Assembly: GCA_037625715.1 (NCBI GenBank)
Contig: JASJHQ010000049.1
Span: 4,127 to 68,126 of the forward strand
Direction of reading: 5' to 3'
DNA from: JABAYQ01 sp018608925
Lineage (GTDB): Bacteria > Bacteroidota > Bacteroidia > Flavobacteriales > UBA7312
DNA: 64,000 nt
Part shown: positions 34,857 through 42,909 of the stretch, piece after piece
How the letters are laid out: each line of letters opens with the position of its first letter
Position numbering within the stretch: the first letter of the stretch is position 1
The notes under the pieces: model-generated
What the model saw: only the letters and a program-made list of their open reading frames with translations
What the model was told of the DNA's origin: nothing
The model's database searches: none
Made by a program: the position numbers and the translations under genes

Positions 34857-36093
34857 ATTAATATTTTTATTTTTTTTGCTGGCAAGCCTTTCTGGCTTCA
34901 GCCAGAACAAAGAAGAGCTTCAACAAAAAAAGGAGCAGCTTCAGAAAGAAATTAGTCATACCAATACTTTGCTTGAAGCGGCAAAAAAAGATAAGGTACA
35001 GTCCGTTAATACTTTAAGAACGCTTCAAAGAAAAATTGAAAATCGAACTAAAATTATTTTAACAATTGAAATTGAACTATCCATATATAGCGATAGAATT
35101 AATCAGTTAAAATCTCAAATAGATAGCACCCAAATTAACATTGAGAATAGGGAAAAAGAGATCGTAACTTTAAAAGAAGATTACGCTAAGATGATTTCTT
35201 ACTCTTATTACAATCGTAATAGCCATAGTCGTTTGGCATTTGTTTTTTCTGCACAGAGCTTTTACCAAGCTTTCAAACGACTTAGTTACCTGCAGGAATA
35301 TAGCTCTTTTCGAAGAGCTCAAGCTGAGCAAATCTCTAAAGCAGAAATGCAGCTTAAAGAGGAGCTTATGCTTTTTAAAACTCAAAAGGCATTAATAGCA
35401 TTAGAAAAAAATCTAAAGAGTAAAAATCTAAGCCAATCTATAGACGAACAAGAGTTGCTTGCAATAGAAAAAGCTCAGCAAAACAACCTTGTTTCTTCCT
35501 TGAAGAGAAAAGAAAAACAACTTCGCACCCAGCTTGATGTAAAGCAGAAAAAAGCTAAGGCACTTAACGCTCAGATTCGAAAAATTATTGAAGAAGAAAT
35601 ACGCTTAGCTAAAGAGAATTCGAAAAAGTCAGGAAACGTAAATTACGAAATGACACCTGAGCAACAAATGCTTGCAGATAGCTTTACCCAAAACAAAGGA
35701 AATCTTCCTTGGCCTGTCGAAAGAGGTGTTATTGTGGAAAGTTTTGGAATACAAAAACATCCTGTTCTTCGTGGTATTGAGACCTTTAATAATGGAATAA
35801 AGCTAAGCACCGAAAACGCTTCTTTTGTAAGGGCTGTTTTTGAAGGAAAAGTATCTAGAATTATTAGCATTCCTGGTGCGGGAAAAGCGTTAATTATAAA
35901 TCATGGAGATTATTTTACGGTTTACTCTAACCTTAGCGACGTACTAGTTAAGGCGGGAGAAACGGTAGAACTGAAGCAAAATTTAGGCGTTGTTATTACT
36001 AATAAAAAGACCAAAGAAAGCATCACTGAATTACAAATTTGGAAAGGCGATGAAAAACTTAATCCTTCTGATTGGCTTTTCAAGGCTTACTAA
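34840..36093 (+). CDS. EnvC-like murein hydrolase activator (degenerate M23)
   Basis: A 417-residue exported protein: signal peptide (ending SGFSQ), a long coiled coil (about 22-260), and a LytM/M23-type C-terminal domain. The zinc ligands are missing: where active enzymes have HxxxD the sequence reads ETFNNGIKLS, and where they have HLHFEL it reads ITELQIW. This matches EnvC-type regulators, which activate amidases during cell division rather than cutting wall themselves. The overlap with the DUF4292 gene and the following tatA, gatA and mltD-like genes place it in a cell-envelope operon. Confidence 0.87.
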   Translation: MSQHFRLIFLFFLLASLSGFSQNKEELQQKKEQLQKEISHTNTLLEAAKKDKVQSVNTLRTLQRKIENRTKIILTIEIELSIYSDRINQLKSQIDSTQINIENREKEIVTLKEDYAKMISYSYYNRNSHSRLAFVFSAQSFYQAFKRLSYLQEYSSFRRAQAEQISKAEMQLKEELMLFKTQKALIALEKNLKSKNLSQSIDEQELLAIEKAQQNNLVSSLKRKEKQLRTQLDVKQKKAKALNAQIRKIIEEEIRLAKENSKKSGNVNYEMTPEQQMLADSFTQNKGNLPWPVERGVIVESFGIQKHPVLRGIETFNNGIKLSTENASFVRAVFEGKVSRIISIPGAGKALIINHGDYFTVYSNLSDVLVKAGETVELKQNLGVVITNKKTKESITELQIWKGDEKLNPSDWLFKAY

Positions 36094-36105
36094 AAGAAAT
36101 TTCCA

Positions 36106-36113
36106 TATTTTTG
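36106..36113 (+). promoter_or_regulatory. -7 promoter box for tatA
   Basis: TATTTTTG fits TAnnTTTG and ends 22 bases before the tatA ATG, giving the tatA-gatA part a possible internal promoter. No -33 TTG at normal spacing. Confidence 0.4.
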
Positions 36114-36135
36114 TATTAACTAATTTTTACACAAA

Positions 36136-36315
36136 ATGACTTCAAATCTATTTTTATTTGCTTTTGGTGGCCCAGAGATTTTCTTAATTGTTGTAATTGT
36201 TCTTATCTTGTTCGGAGGTAAAAAGATTCCTGAATTAATGAAAGGTGTTGGTAAAGGCATGAAGGAATTCAAAAATGCTAGTAAAGAAGAAAATCAAGAA
36301 GACAAAAACGATTAA
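36136..36315 (+). CDS. tatA: Twin-arginine translocase subunit TatA/E
   Basis: A 59-residue gene between the EnvC-like gene and gatA. The peptide opens MTSNLFLFAFGGPEIF, continues with one membrane span (FLIVVIVLILFGG), then KKIPELMKGVGKGMKEFKNA, an amphipathic helix, and a charged Asn/Asp/Glu/Lys tail. That is the TatA/E layout; TatA subunits assemble with TatC to carry folded proteins with twin-arginine signals across the inner membrane. The FGG-K-IPEL junction is the family hallmark. The stop is followed six bases later by the gatA ATG. Confidence 0.9.
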   Translation: MTSNLFLFAFGGPEIFLIVVIVLILFGGKKIPELMKGVGKGMKEFKNASKEENQEDKND

Positions 36316-36321
36316 TTGTCT

Positions 36322-37749
36322 ATGCAAGATTATTACTCTTTAGCATCAATTCAAAGCGATCTAAAATCTGGAAAGATTAGTTGCCATTCAATAACGGCTT
36401 CTTATCTTGATAGAATAAAAGAAAATGCACACTTAAATGCATTTGTGGAAACCTTTGATCAAGAAGCACTTTCCCGTGCTAAAGAAATAGACCAAAAAAT
36501 TAAAGACAATACTGCTGGTAAACTTGCCGGCATGGTAATTGGGATAAAAGATAATATCTGTTATCAAAACCATAAGATTTCTGCAGCTTCTAAAATTTTG
36601 GGTGGCTTTGAAAGCTTGTTTTCTGCAACCGTTGTACAAAGGCTATTACAAGAAGACGCTATAATTATCGGGCGTCTTAATTGCGATGAATTTGCAATGG
36701 GTAGTGCTAACGAAAACTCTCATCATGGCCCTGTTTTAAATCCGATTAACAACGACTATGTTTCTGGAGGTTCTTCTGGAGGTTCTGCTGTTGCAGTTGC
36801 TGCAAAATTATGCTTAGCAACCCTAGGAAGTGACACTGGAGGATCTATTCGTCAGCCAGCTTCTTTTTGTGGTGTTGTAGGCTTTAAGCCAACATACGGA
36901 AGAGTTTCACGGTGGGGCTTAATTGCTTACGCTTCTTCTTTTGATCAGATAGGCCCATTTACTCATACTGTTGAAGACACCGCATTAATAATGGAGGTTA
37001 TGTCTGGTGGTGATGATTATGATTCTACTGTTTCCACTCAAGAAGTACCTTCTTTTAGTCAAGACTTGTCTCAGCCCGTTAAAAAATTAAAAATTGCTTA
37101 TCTTAAAGACTGTTTGGAAAATCCTTCTTTAGATCCCGAGGTAAAGCAACAATCCTTAGATATAATTGAAAAGCTTAAAGCTTTAGGCCATCAATTAGAG
37201 GCCGTTGATTTTCCATTAATAAATTACATGGTTCCTACTTATTACGTTCTAACAACTGCCGAAGCATCTTCAAATCTTTCTAGGTTTGACGGAATTCATT
37301 TCGGTTATAGAAGTAAAGAAGCAAATGATATTCCAACAACCTATAAAAAATCACGTTCTCAAGGATTTGGTGAAGAAGTGAAAAGACGTATTATGTTAGG
37401 TACGTTTGTTTTGAGTTCGGGTTATTATGATGCGTACTACACTAAAGCACAGAAAGTAAGGAAGCTTATTCAAGAAACAACCGATCAGGTGTTTGACAAA
37501 TATGACTTTATTATGTCCCCTACCACACCCCATACGGCTTTTGAAATAGGTAAGAAGTCCGACGACCCGACTACCGCTTATTTAGAAGATATATTTACAG
37601 TTCACGCAAACCTAGGAGGTTATCCTGCCATTTCTTTACCCAAGGGACAGCATTCTAACGGATTGCCATTTGGTATTCAGTTTATGGCTCCTCAATTTAA
37701 AGACAGCAAACTTTTATCTTTTTCAAATCAAGTAATGAATGGCCTTTAG
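36322..37749 (+). CDS. gatA: Asp-tRNA(Asn)/Glu-tRNA(Gln) amidotransferase subunit A
   Basis: A 475-residue amidase-signature enzyme. GatA releases ammonia from glutamine or asparagine for the GatCAB complex, which turns Glu-tRNA(Gln) into Gln-tRNA(Gln) or Asp-tRNA(Asn) into Asn-tRNA(Asn). The catalytic Ser-cisSer-Lys triad sits in GIKDNI (Lys), SGGSSGGSAVAVAA (cis-Ser), and GSDTGGSIRQPASFCG (nucleophile Ser). GatB and GatC are not in the window. The ATG at 36322 is preferred to a TTG two codons earlier. Its end overlaps the mltD-like gene by 11 bases. Confidence 0.94.
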   Translation: MQDYYSLASIQSDLKSGKISCHSITASYLDRIKENAHLNAFVETFDQEALSRAKEIDQKIKDNTAGKLAGMVIGIKDNICYQNHKISAASKILGGFESLFSATVVQRLLQEDAIIIGRLNCDEFAMGSANENSHHGPVLNPINNDYVSGGSSGGSAVAVAAKLCLATLGSDTGGSIRQPASFCGVVGFKPTYGRVSRWGLIAYASSFDQIGPFTHTVEDTALIMEVMSGGDDYDSTVSTQEVPSFSQDLSQPVKKLKIAYLKDCLENPSLDPEVKQQSLDIIEKLKALGHQLEAVDFPLINYMVPTYYVLTTAEASSNLSRFDGIHFGYRSKEANDIPTTYKKSRSQGFGEEVKRRIMLGTFVLSSGYYDAYYTKAQKVRKLIQETTDQVFDKYDFIMSPTTPHTAFEIGKKSDDPTTAYLEDIFTVHANLGGYPAISLPKGQHSNGLPFGIQFMAPQFKDSKLLSFSNQVMNGL

Positions 37750-39193
37750 ATCTATCTGCTTTTTTATCCTATTCTGTTTTTTTAGTTTTGGTGTTCTTGC
37801 TAATTCTAACGACTCAACTTTTGTTGATTCTGAAAAATTAGAAATGAAATTAAACGCAGAGCTTTGGAAACAAGATTCTTTGTGGGCTATAGAGCAATTT
37901 TCTTTTCAGGATATTGAAGCAGACACCTTTTTGTTAAATGAGTTTAATTATAATAAAAACGACATACCTACTTTTTCGGATAGCGTTTTACAGTCTCGCT
38001 TACAGTTTCTAAACGAAAACACTCCTTTTCAACTGACCTATAATAGACACGTTAAGAGTCAGATTGATATTTATTCTAAAAGATACAGAAGGCACGTTGC
38101 GACTATGCTAGGAAAAGCCAACTATTATTTTCCTTTGTTTGAACAGGTTCTAGATCAATACGATTTACCTCTAGAATTTAAGTACTTAGCAGTAGTTGAG
38201 TCTGCACTAAAGCCCCATGCAAGATCTCGATCTGCTGCGACAGGACTATGGCAATTTATGTATACTACAGGTAAAATTTATGACCTTAATGTGACCTCAT
38301 ATACAGACGATAGATCTGACCCATTGAAGTCTACCATTGCAGCTTGTGAATACTTTACTTTTTTGTATAAAATGTTTAACGATTGGGAATTAGTTTTAGC
38401 AGCATACAATGGCGGACCAGGTTATGTTTCTAGAGCTATGGCAAAGTACGGTGTTGATAATTATTGGTCTTTGCGTCCTTTTTTAAGAAGAGAAACTCAA
38501 AACTATGTGCCAAAGTTTATAGCTGTTAATTATATTATGAACTATTCTTCTGAGCATAATATTTATCCAATAGAATACCCTTACACACAAGCTTTTACCG
38601 ATACTGTTACAGTAAATCAGTCTATCTCTTTTGATTTTCTTCAAGAGATTTTAGACGTGGATATAAAAGTATTGAGAGAGTTAAACCCTATCTATAAGCG
38701 TGACCTTATTTCTGTGCCTAAAAACACAAAAGCAATGCTTACTTTACCTATTGAAAAACTATCTTTATTTATAGCGAATCAGGATACGATTTATGCTCTA
38801 AGCTCTTCCTTCCAAAAAGAATATGTTTCTGTCGATGAGCCTTTGGTTCACAGAGTAAAACAAGGCGAATTTTTAGGTAAGATTGCTTCCAAGTATAATT
38901 CTTCTGTATCTCAATTAATGAAATGGAACAATCTAAAATCAACCAACCTTAAAATTGGTCAGAAATTGGTGGTTTACGTTGATCCGAGCTCTGCTCCAAA
39001 AAGCACAAAATCTGTTAATTCAGCATCGATTAAAGAGACTACTACATATACCATAAAAAAAGGCGACACATTATGGAAAATATCCCAACAATTTGAAGGA
39101 GTAAATAGCTCAGACTTAGAAAAATTAAATAATATTTCTGCTAAAGACCTAAAGCCTGGACTGATAATTAAACTTCCAAAAGTAAAGTCATGA
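37739..39193 (+). CDS. mltD: Lytic murein transglycosylase with LysM repeats (MltD type)
   Basis: A 484-residue periplasmic or outer-membrane-linked lytic transglycosylase. Signal peptide (ending VLANS); SLT catalytic domain at about 115-290 with the active-site Glu in VVESALKPHARSRSAATGLWQFM, then the NGGPGYVSRAM segment; and two LysM peptidoglycan-binding modules at the C-terminus (HRVKQGEFLGKIASKYNSSVSQL and YTIKKGDTLWKISQQFEGV). It cuts glycan strands to form 1,6-anhydro ends. The start overlaps gatA, and its stop overlaps the DUF4837 gene by four bases. Confidence 0.93.
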   Translation: MAFRSICFFILFCFFSFGVLANSNDSTFVDSEKLEMKLNAELWKQDSLWAIEQFSFQDIEADTFLLNEFNYNKNDIPTFSDSVLQSRLQFLNENTPFQLTYNRHVKSQIDIYSKRYRRHVATMLGKANYYFPLFEQVLDQYDLPLEFKYLAVVESALKPHARSRSAATGLWQFMYTTGKIYDLNVTSYTDDRSDPLKSTIAACEYFTFLYKMFNDWELVLAAYNGGPGYVSRAMAKYGVDNYWSLRPFLRRETQNYVPKFIAVNYIMNYSSEHNIYPIEYPYTQAFTDTVTVNQSISFDFLQEILDVDIKVLRELNPIYKRDLISVPKNTKAMLTLPIEKLSLFIANQDTIYALSSSFQKEYVSVDEPLVHRVKQGEFLGKIASKYNSSVSQLMKWNNLKSTNLKIGQKLVVYVDPSSAPKSTKSVNSASIKETTTYTIKKGDTLWKISQQFEGVNSSDLEKLNNISAKDLKPGLIIKLPKVKS

Positions 39194-40149
39194 AAAATGC
39201 AATCCTCTTTTTTGTTTGTTTAACTTTTTTCTCTTGCTCTTTTGATAATTCTAACCCTTCTGTTTTGCCTTCTTATACAGGGGCTGTTAACGAAGTCGTA
39301 CTTGTTATTGATGAGAGCCTTTGGAGTAGTGAAGCTGGTATTATATTAAAAGACGTTCTTCAGGCACCTATTGAAGGCATTTCGTGGAACGAAGCTTCTT
39401 TAGATGTTGTTCAGATTCCTAGTCAGGCTATGAGTCGTCTTTTTGAAACCCATCGTAATCTTATTCTTGTCGAAAAAGGGACTTCTTCTAAGTTCGTTTC
39501 GGGATCAAACTTGTATTCTGAAGGCCAGTATTTTGCTAAAATTACTTATAAAACACAATCGGACTTGCTAGGCATTTTAAAAGAATACTCTCCTGTTGTT
39601 TTGCACCAAATTCAACAAAAAGAGAAAGCAAGAATTCTCAGTAAAATGTATTTCAGTTCTAGTTTTCAGTCTTTATTTGATAAATACGGCTATCAATTAA
39701 GTTTGCCGAAAGACTATAAATTAGTTTCTGATACCACTAGTTTTAGTTGGCTTGAATATAGTCCTAAAGACAAAGAGTTGATTTCGGGCATATTTTTATA
39801 TCAACTGCCAATAAAACATTGGCCAAATGCTACTTATCTCTTAGAGGCCAGAGATAGTGTGTTAGAGCAAAATGTAAAAGGAGAGCTAGAAGGTTCTTTC
39901 ATGGCTCTAGAACCCCTCTATTCGGCTCAAAAGAGCTATCAAGATGATGGCCTAAACGTAAGAAGTTTGTGGAAAATGGAAAATGCTTTTATGGGTGGCC
40001 CTTCCATTACAAATTTTGTGTTAGATAGCGTAAAGAATGTTGTTTTTGTTACGGACGCTTTTCTATTTAATCCTGGTAAGAACAAAAGAAATGATCTTCA
40101 AATTTTACAAATTATTCTTGAGAGCTCTAAAAAGAAGCATTCAAACTAA
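39190..40149 (+). CDS. DUF4837 family lipoprotein
   Basis: A 319-residue lipoprotein (lipobox TFFSC) of DUF4837, a family restricted to Bacteroidota with no known activity. Recognisable segments are VVLVIDESLWSSEAG near the N-terminus and the FVTDAFLFNPGKNKRNDLQILQIILESS end. It is the last gene of the plus-strand run and overlaps the mltD-like gene, with which it is often paired. The 3' ends of this gene and the TonB receptor gene overlap by 23 bases, so transcription from the two sides meets here. Confidence 0.85.
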   Translation: MKNAILFFVCLTFFSCSFDNSNPSVLPSYTGAVNEVVLVIDESLWSSEAGIILKDVLQAPIEGISWNEASLDVVQIPSQAMSRLFETHRNLILVEKGTSSKFVSGSNLYSEGQYFAKITYKTQSDLLGILKEYSPVVLHQIQQKEKARILSKMYFSSSFQSLFDKYGYQLSLPKDYKLVSDTTSFSWLEYSPKDKELISGIFLYQLPIKHWPNATYLLEARDSVLEQNVKGELEGSFMALEPLYSAQKSYQDDGLNVRSLWKMENAFMGGPSITNFVLDSVKNVVFVTDAFLFNPGKNKRNDLQILQIILESSKKKHSN

Positions 40150-42223
40150 TTATAATATTTCTTCCAGGGCTGCTTATTCCACTAGAATATGTTTTGTAAT
40201 GAACATCTAATATGTTTTCAAATGCTACTTGTACTGTTATTGTCGGGCTTATTGTAGCAATGTAACTTAGGTTAAGTGTCCACCAAGCCGGATTACCGTC
40301 AATAGTAGCCTCATCAAGATTATCGCTTCCATTTATACTGTATTCATCTGCTCTTTTCCATCCGTTATATAAACTGTAGAAGGTAGCCGAATGATTTTTT
40401 TTTGTCCACTGCAATTCACTTTTAGCAAAAATCGGAGGTATATGATCTAGCGGACTGTCGTCTTCTTGTATTACTCCAAATGTTTTATTCAAGGTATTTA
40501 CCCAAGTCCATTGCTTAGAAATCTTTATGTTCATTTTACTGTAAAAACCATATACTCGCGCTTCTTGTGCATTTCTATTGGCAACAATAGGAAGGTACTC
40601 TCCATCGTAGACGATACTATCTTGGCCATTTAAAACAAATGATTGTTTGATTATTGCATCTTTAAGAATAGTGTAATATGCGCTTAGGTTCCAGCTCCAA
40701 TTCTTATTGATTTTGGCGCTTAAATTCACTTCTCCATTATAGCTGTACTCTGGTTTTAACTCATCATTAGGAACGGTAACTAAGCCTGATTTTTCGAATA
40801 CCTTGGTAATGTCATCTACGTTAGGACTTCTAAATCCTGAACTTAGAGAGGCTCCTAAGTTTATTGTTTTATTTAATGCAGTTTGCCAGCCCAAGCTTGC
40901 TGTTATAGCTTCATTTGTCACATCTATTTCGCTAAAAGGAAGAGAGTATGTTACTGTGTCGTTAAAGCTTGCCTGTACACCACTGTAGTTATACCTTAGT
41001 CCAGCACTTAGATAATTAGAACCTACTCCGTAGGGAATCTTATACTGTCCGTATACAGAAAATAACTGCATCGCACTTCCTCCATCGGCATACCTTGTTG
41101 GGGTACCCTGATTAGCTGTTGATTCTACTAAATTGTTTTGAAAATCTAGTCCGTAGTTTAACGAATGGTATCCTAGTTTTTTTATAAAGTCGGTTGTGTT
41201 TCCAAATACTAATACGTTTTCGAATCTTTCGCTTAGGTCTGCACCGAATTTTTTTGAATGACGGCTTTCTTCAAAAGCTTGAAAAGAGGCAACATTATTA
41301 AACTCATCGAATAATTTATGTTTTTGATTATACTGAGAACTAACCGATGATAAGAATCTTTTTTGCGGACCATAATACCATTGTTCAAACTTTGGCAAAC
41401 CAGCCGATTGATCGTTTAGTTTATCAAACCTGTCTAAGTTGGTTGTGCTAGAATACTGAAAGTTAAAAAGATGGCTCCAGTTTTTTGTGCCGTCGTATCG
41501 AAATTTTTGAATCAAATCAACTTGATTATAAGCCGTTTTAAGCTGCACATCTCCTTCAGTAATATGGGCTTCTCTACCCCAGTTTTCATAACCGTGGAAT
41601 CGGTTTGCGCCCATTTTTACGTTACCATATTTATTAATAGTAAAGGCACTCAAATAGCTCCATTTTTTTTTGCTCCAGCTATGGTCGAAATGTAGGCTTA
41701 CTCCTTGGTTTACACTGCTGTATTTCTGACTGAAATTGCTTTTACTTTCTTGATTAAAGCTAGGCGACTTACTATGAATGTGAATTACCCCGCCAAGAGC
41801 ATCACTTCCATATTTTACCGAAGCTGGGCCGAAAATAACGTCTAATTTAGACAGCATATTAGGACTTGTACTTATGCTGTTTTGTAAATGTCCAGATCGG
41901 AAAATAGCATTGTTCATTCTTACCCCGTCTATTACCAAAAGCACTCTATTAGCCTCAAACCCTCTTACTATTGGACTTCCTCCTCCCGATTGACTTTGCT
42001 GGATTACTACTTCGCCAGACTTCTGTAGAATGTCAGCGGTAGTGCTTGGTAGTAGTTGGCTGATTTTCTTCTGATCTAGCTCTATAATTTGTTGGGGATT
42101 GTAAAGGCGTTCCTCTTCTTTCTTTTCGTCTAGAAAGATTACTTCTGGCAACATATTAGGCACCTGTATCGTGTCTTGGGCGAATAGATAAAAAGGAAAA
42201 AGGAGGAATAAAAGTTGTCTCAT
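40127..42223 (-). CDS. TonB-dependent outer-membrane receptor, haem-receptor-like
   Basis: A 698-residue TonB-dependent receptor: signal peptide (ending LFAQD), plug domain at about 30-160, and a 22-strand barrel ending in a Phe (IIISLNASF). The plug has SQSGGGSPIVRGFEANRVLLVIDGVRMNNAIFRSGHLQ, the run typical of haem/haemoglobin receptors such as HmuR and HemR. The ligand is nevertheless inferred only from this resemblance. No carboxypeptidase-like domain precedes the plug, so it is not a SusC-type protein. The start overlaps recO by one base (TAATG). Confidence 0.88.
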   Translation of the reverse strand: MRQLLFLLFPFYLFAQDTIQVPNMLPEVIFLDEKKEEERLYNPQQIIELDQKKISQLLPSTTADILQKSGEVVIQQSQSGGGSPIVRGFEANRVLLVIDGVRMNNAIFRSGHLQNSISTSPNMLSKLDVIFGPASVKYGSDALGGVIHIHSKSPSFNQESKSNFSQKYSSVNQGVSLHFDHSWSKKKWSYLSAFTINKYGNVKMGANRFHGYENWGREAHITEGDVQLKTAYNQVDLIQKFRYDGTKNWSHLFNFQYSSTTNLDRFDKLNDQSAGLPKFEQWYYGPQKRFLSSVSSQYNQKHKLFDEFNNVASFQAFEESRHSKKFGADLSERFENVLVFGNTTDFIKKLGYHSLNYGLDFQNNLVESTANQGTPTRYADGGSAMQLFSVYGQYKIPYGVGSNYLSAGLRYNYSGVQASFNDTVTYSLPFSEIDVTNEAITASLGWQTALNKTINLGASLSSGFRSPNVDDITKVFEKSGLVTVPNDELKPEYSYNGEVNLSAKINKNWSWNLSAYYTILKDAIIKQSFVLNGQDSIVYDGEYLPIVANRNAQEARVYGFYSKMNIKISKQWTWVNTLNKTFGVIQEDDSPLDHIPPIFAKSELQWTKKNHSATFYSLYNGWKRADEYSINGSDNLDEATIDGNPAWWTLNLSYIATISPTITVQVAFENILDVHYKTYSSGISSPGRNIIISLNASF

Positions 42224-42909
42224 TAGTTAAATATAGTTTCTAGCACTGGTAGTGTTTTAAGATTAGAAAATCCTTCAATATGTAGTCGGTAATATTCTAT
42301 TAATTTTTCTAAAAGAAATCGTTTGTTTTTTTTCAAAACGGAATTTCCATTTAATAACATTAACAATGGCTCTGTTTCCTCAAAATAATGTTTGTGGGTT
42401 GGTTTGCTCAACACAAAGGTTCCGTTAATCATATCAAAATAACCTTCTTTACCGTCCAATGTGTTTGGGTAAAACCCAAGAAATGAACTTAATTGCAGCA
42501 GAAAATGTAAATGAAATTGGGCATCTAGTTCTTGAGTATCTAATGCAATCAATGACTGCCAAATAAAATTAAATAATGGAATATTTTCCTCTTCTTCTCT
42601 CAAGCATTTTTGCAATACTTCTGCCATAAAAAAGGCAATGCTGCTTTTTTCTACCGCATAAGGTAACGATTGGTATTGGTAAAATGGTTTAGCTTCTTTA
42701 ACTCTTTGTAAGGTGCTTTTTTCTTTATGATATACGGTTAAGTCCAACAAGCTTAGCGGTTGGTAATAAATGCTCTTACCTTTCTTTTTTCTAACGCCAT
42801 TAATGATGTATGTCTGCAACCCAAAATTTTCGGTATATACCTTACAAATAATGCTTGTTTCAGCGTATTTGGTATTGCTTATGACTACTCCTTTAGTTTG
42901 GTGATACAT
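42223..42909 (-). CDS. recO: DNA repair protein RecO
   Basis: A 228-residue RecO, which with RecR helps load RecA on gapped single-stranded DNA. The N-terminal OB fold begins YHQTKGVVISNTKYAETSIICKVYTENFGLQTYIINGVRKKKG, the standard family pattern. The C-terminal helical part carries FYPNTLDGKEGYFD. The Cys4 zinc motif of many RecO proteins is not evident. It starts directly after porZ, one base from its stop, a pairing that recurs in Bacteroidota. Confidence 0.9.
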   Translation of the reverse strand: MYHQTKGVVISNTKYAETSIICKVYTENFGLQTYIINGVRKKKGKSIYYQPLSLLDLTVYHKEKSTLQRVKEAKPFYQYQSLPYAVEKSSIAFFMAEVLQKCLREEEENIPLFNFIWQSLIALDTQELDAQFHLHFLLQLSSFLGFYPNTLDGKEGYFDMINGTFVLSKPTHKHYFEETEPLLMLLNGNSVLKKNKRFLLEKLIEYYRLHIEGFSNLKTLPVLETIFN

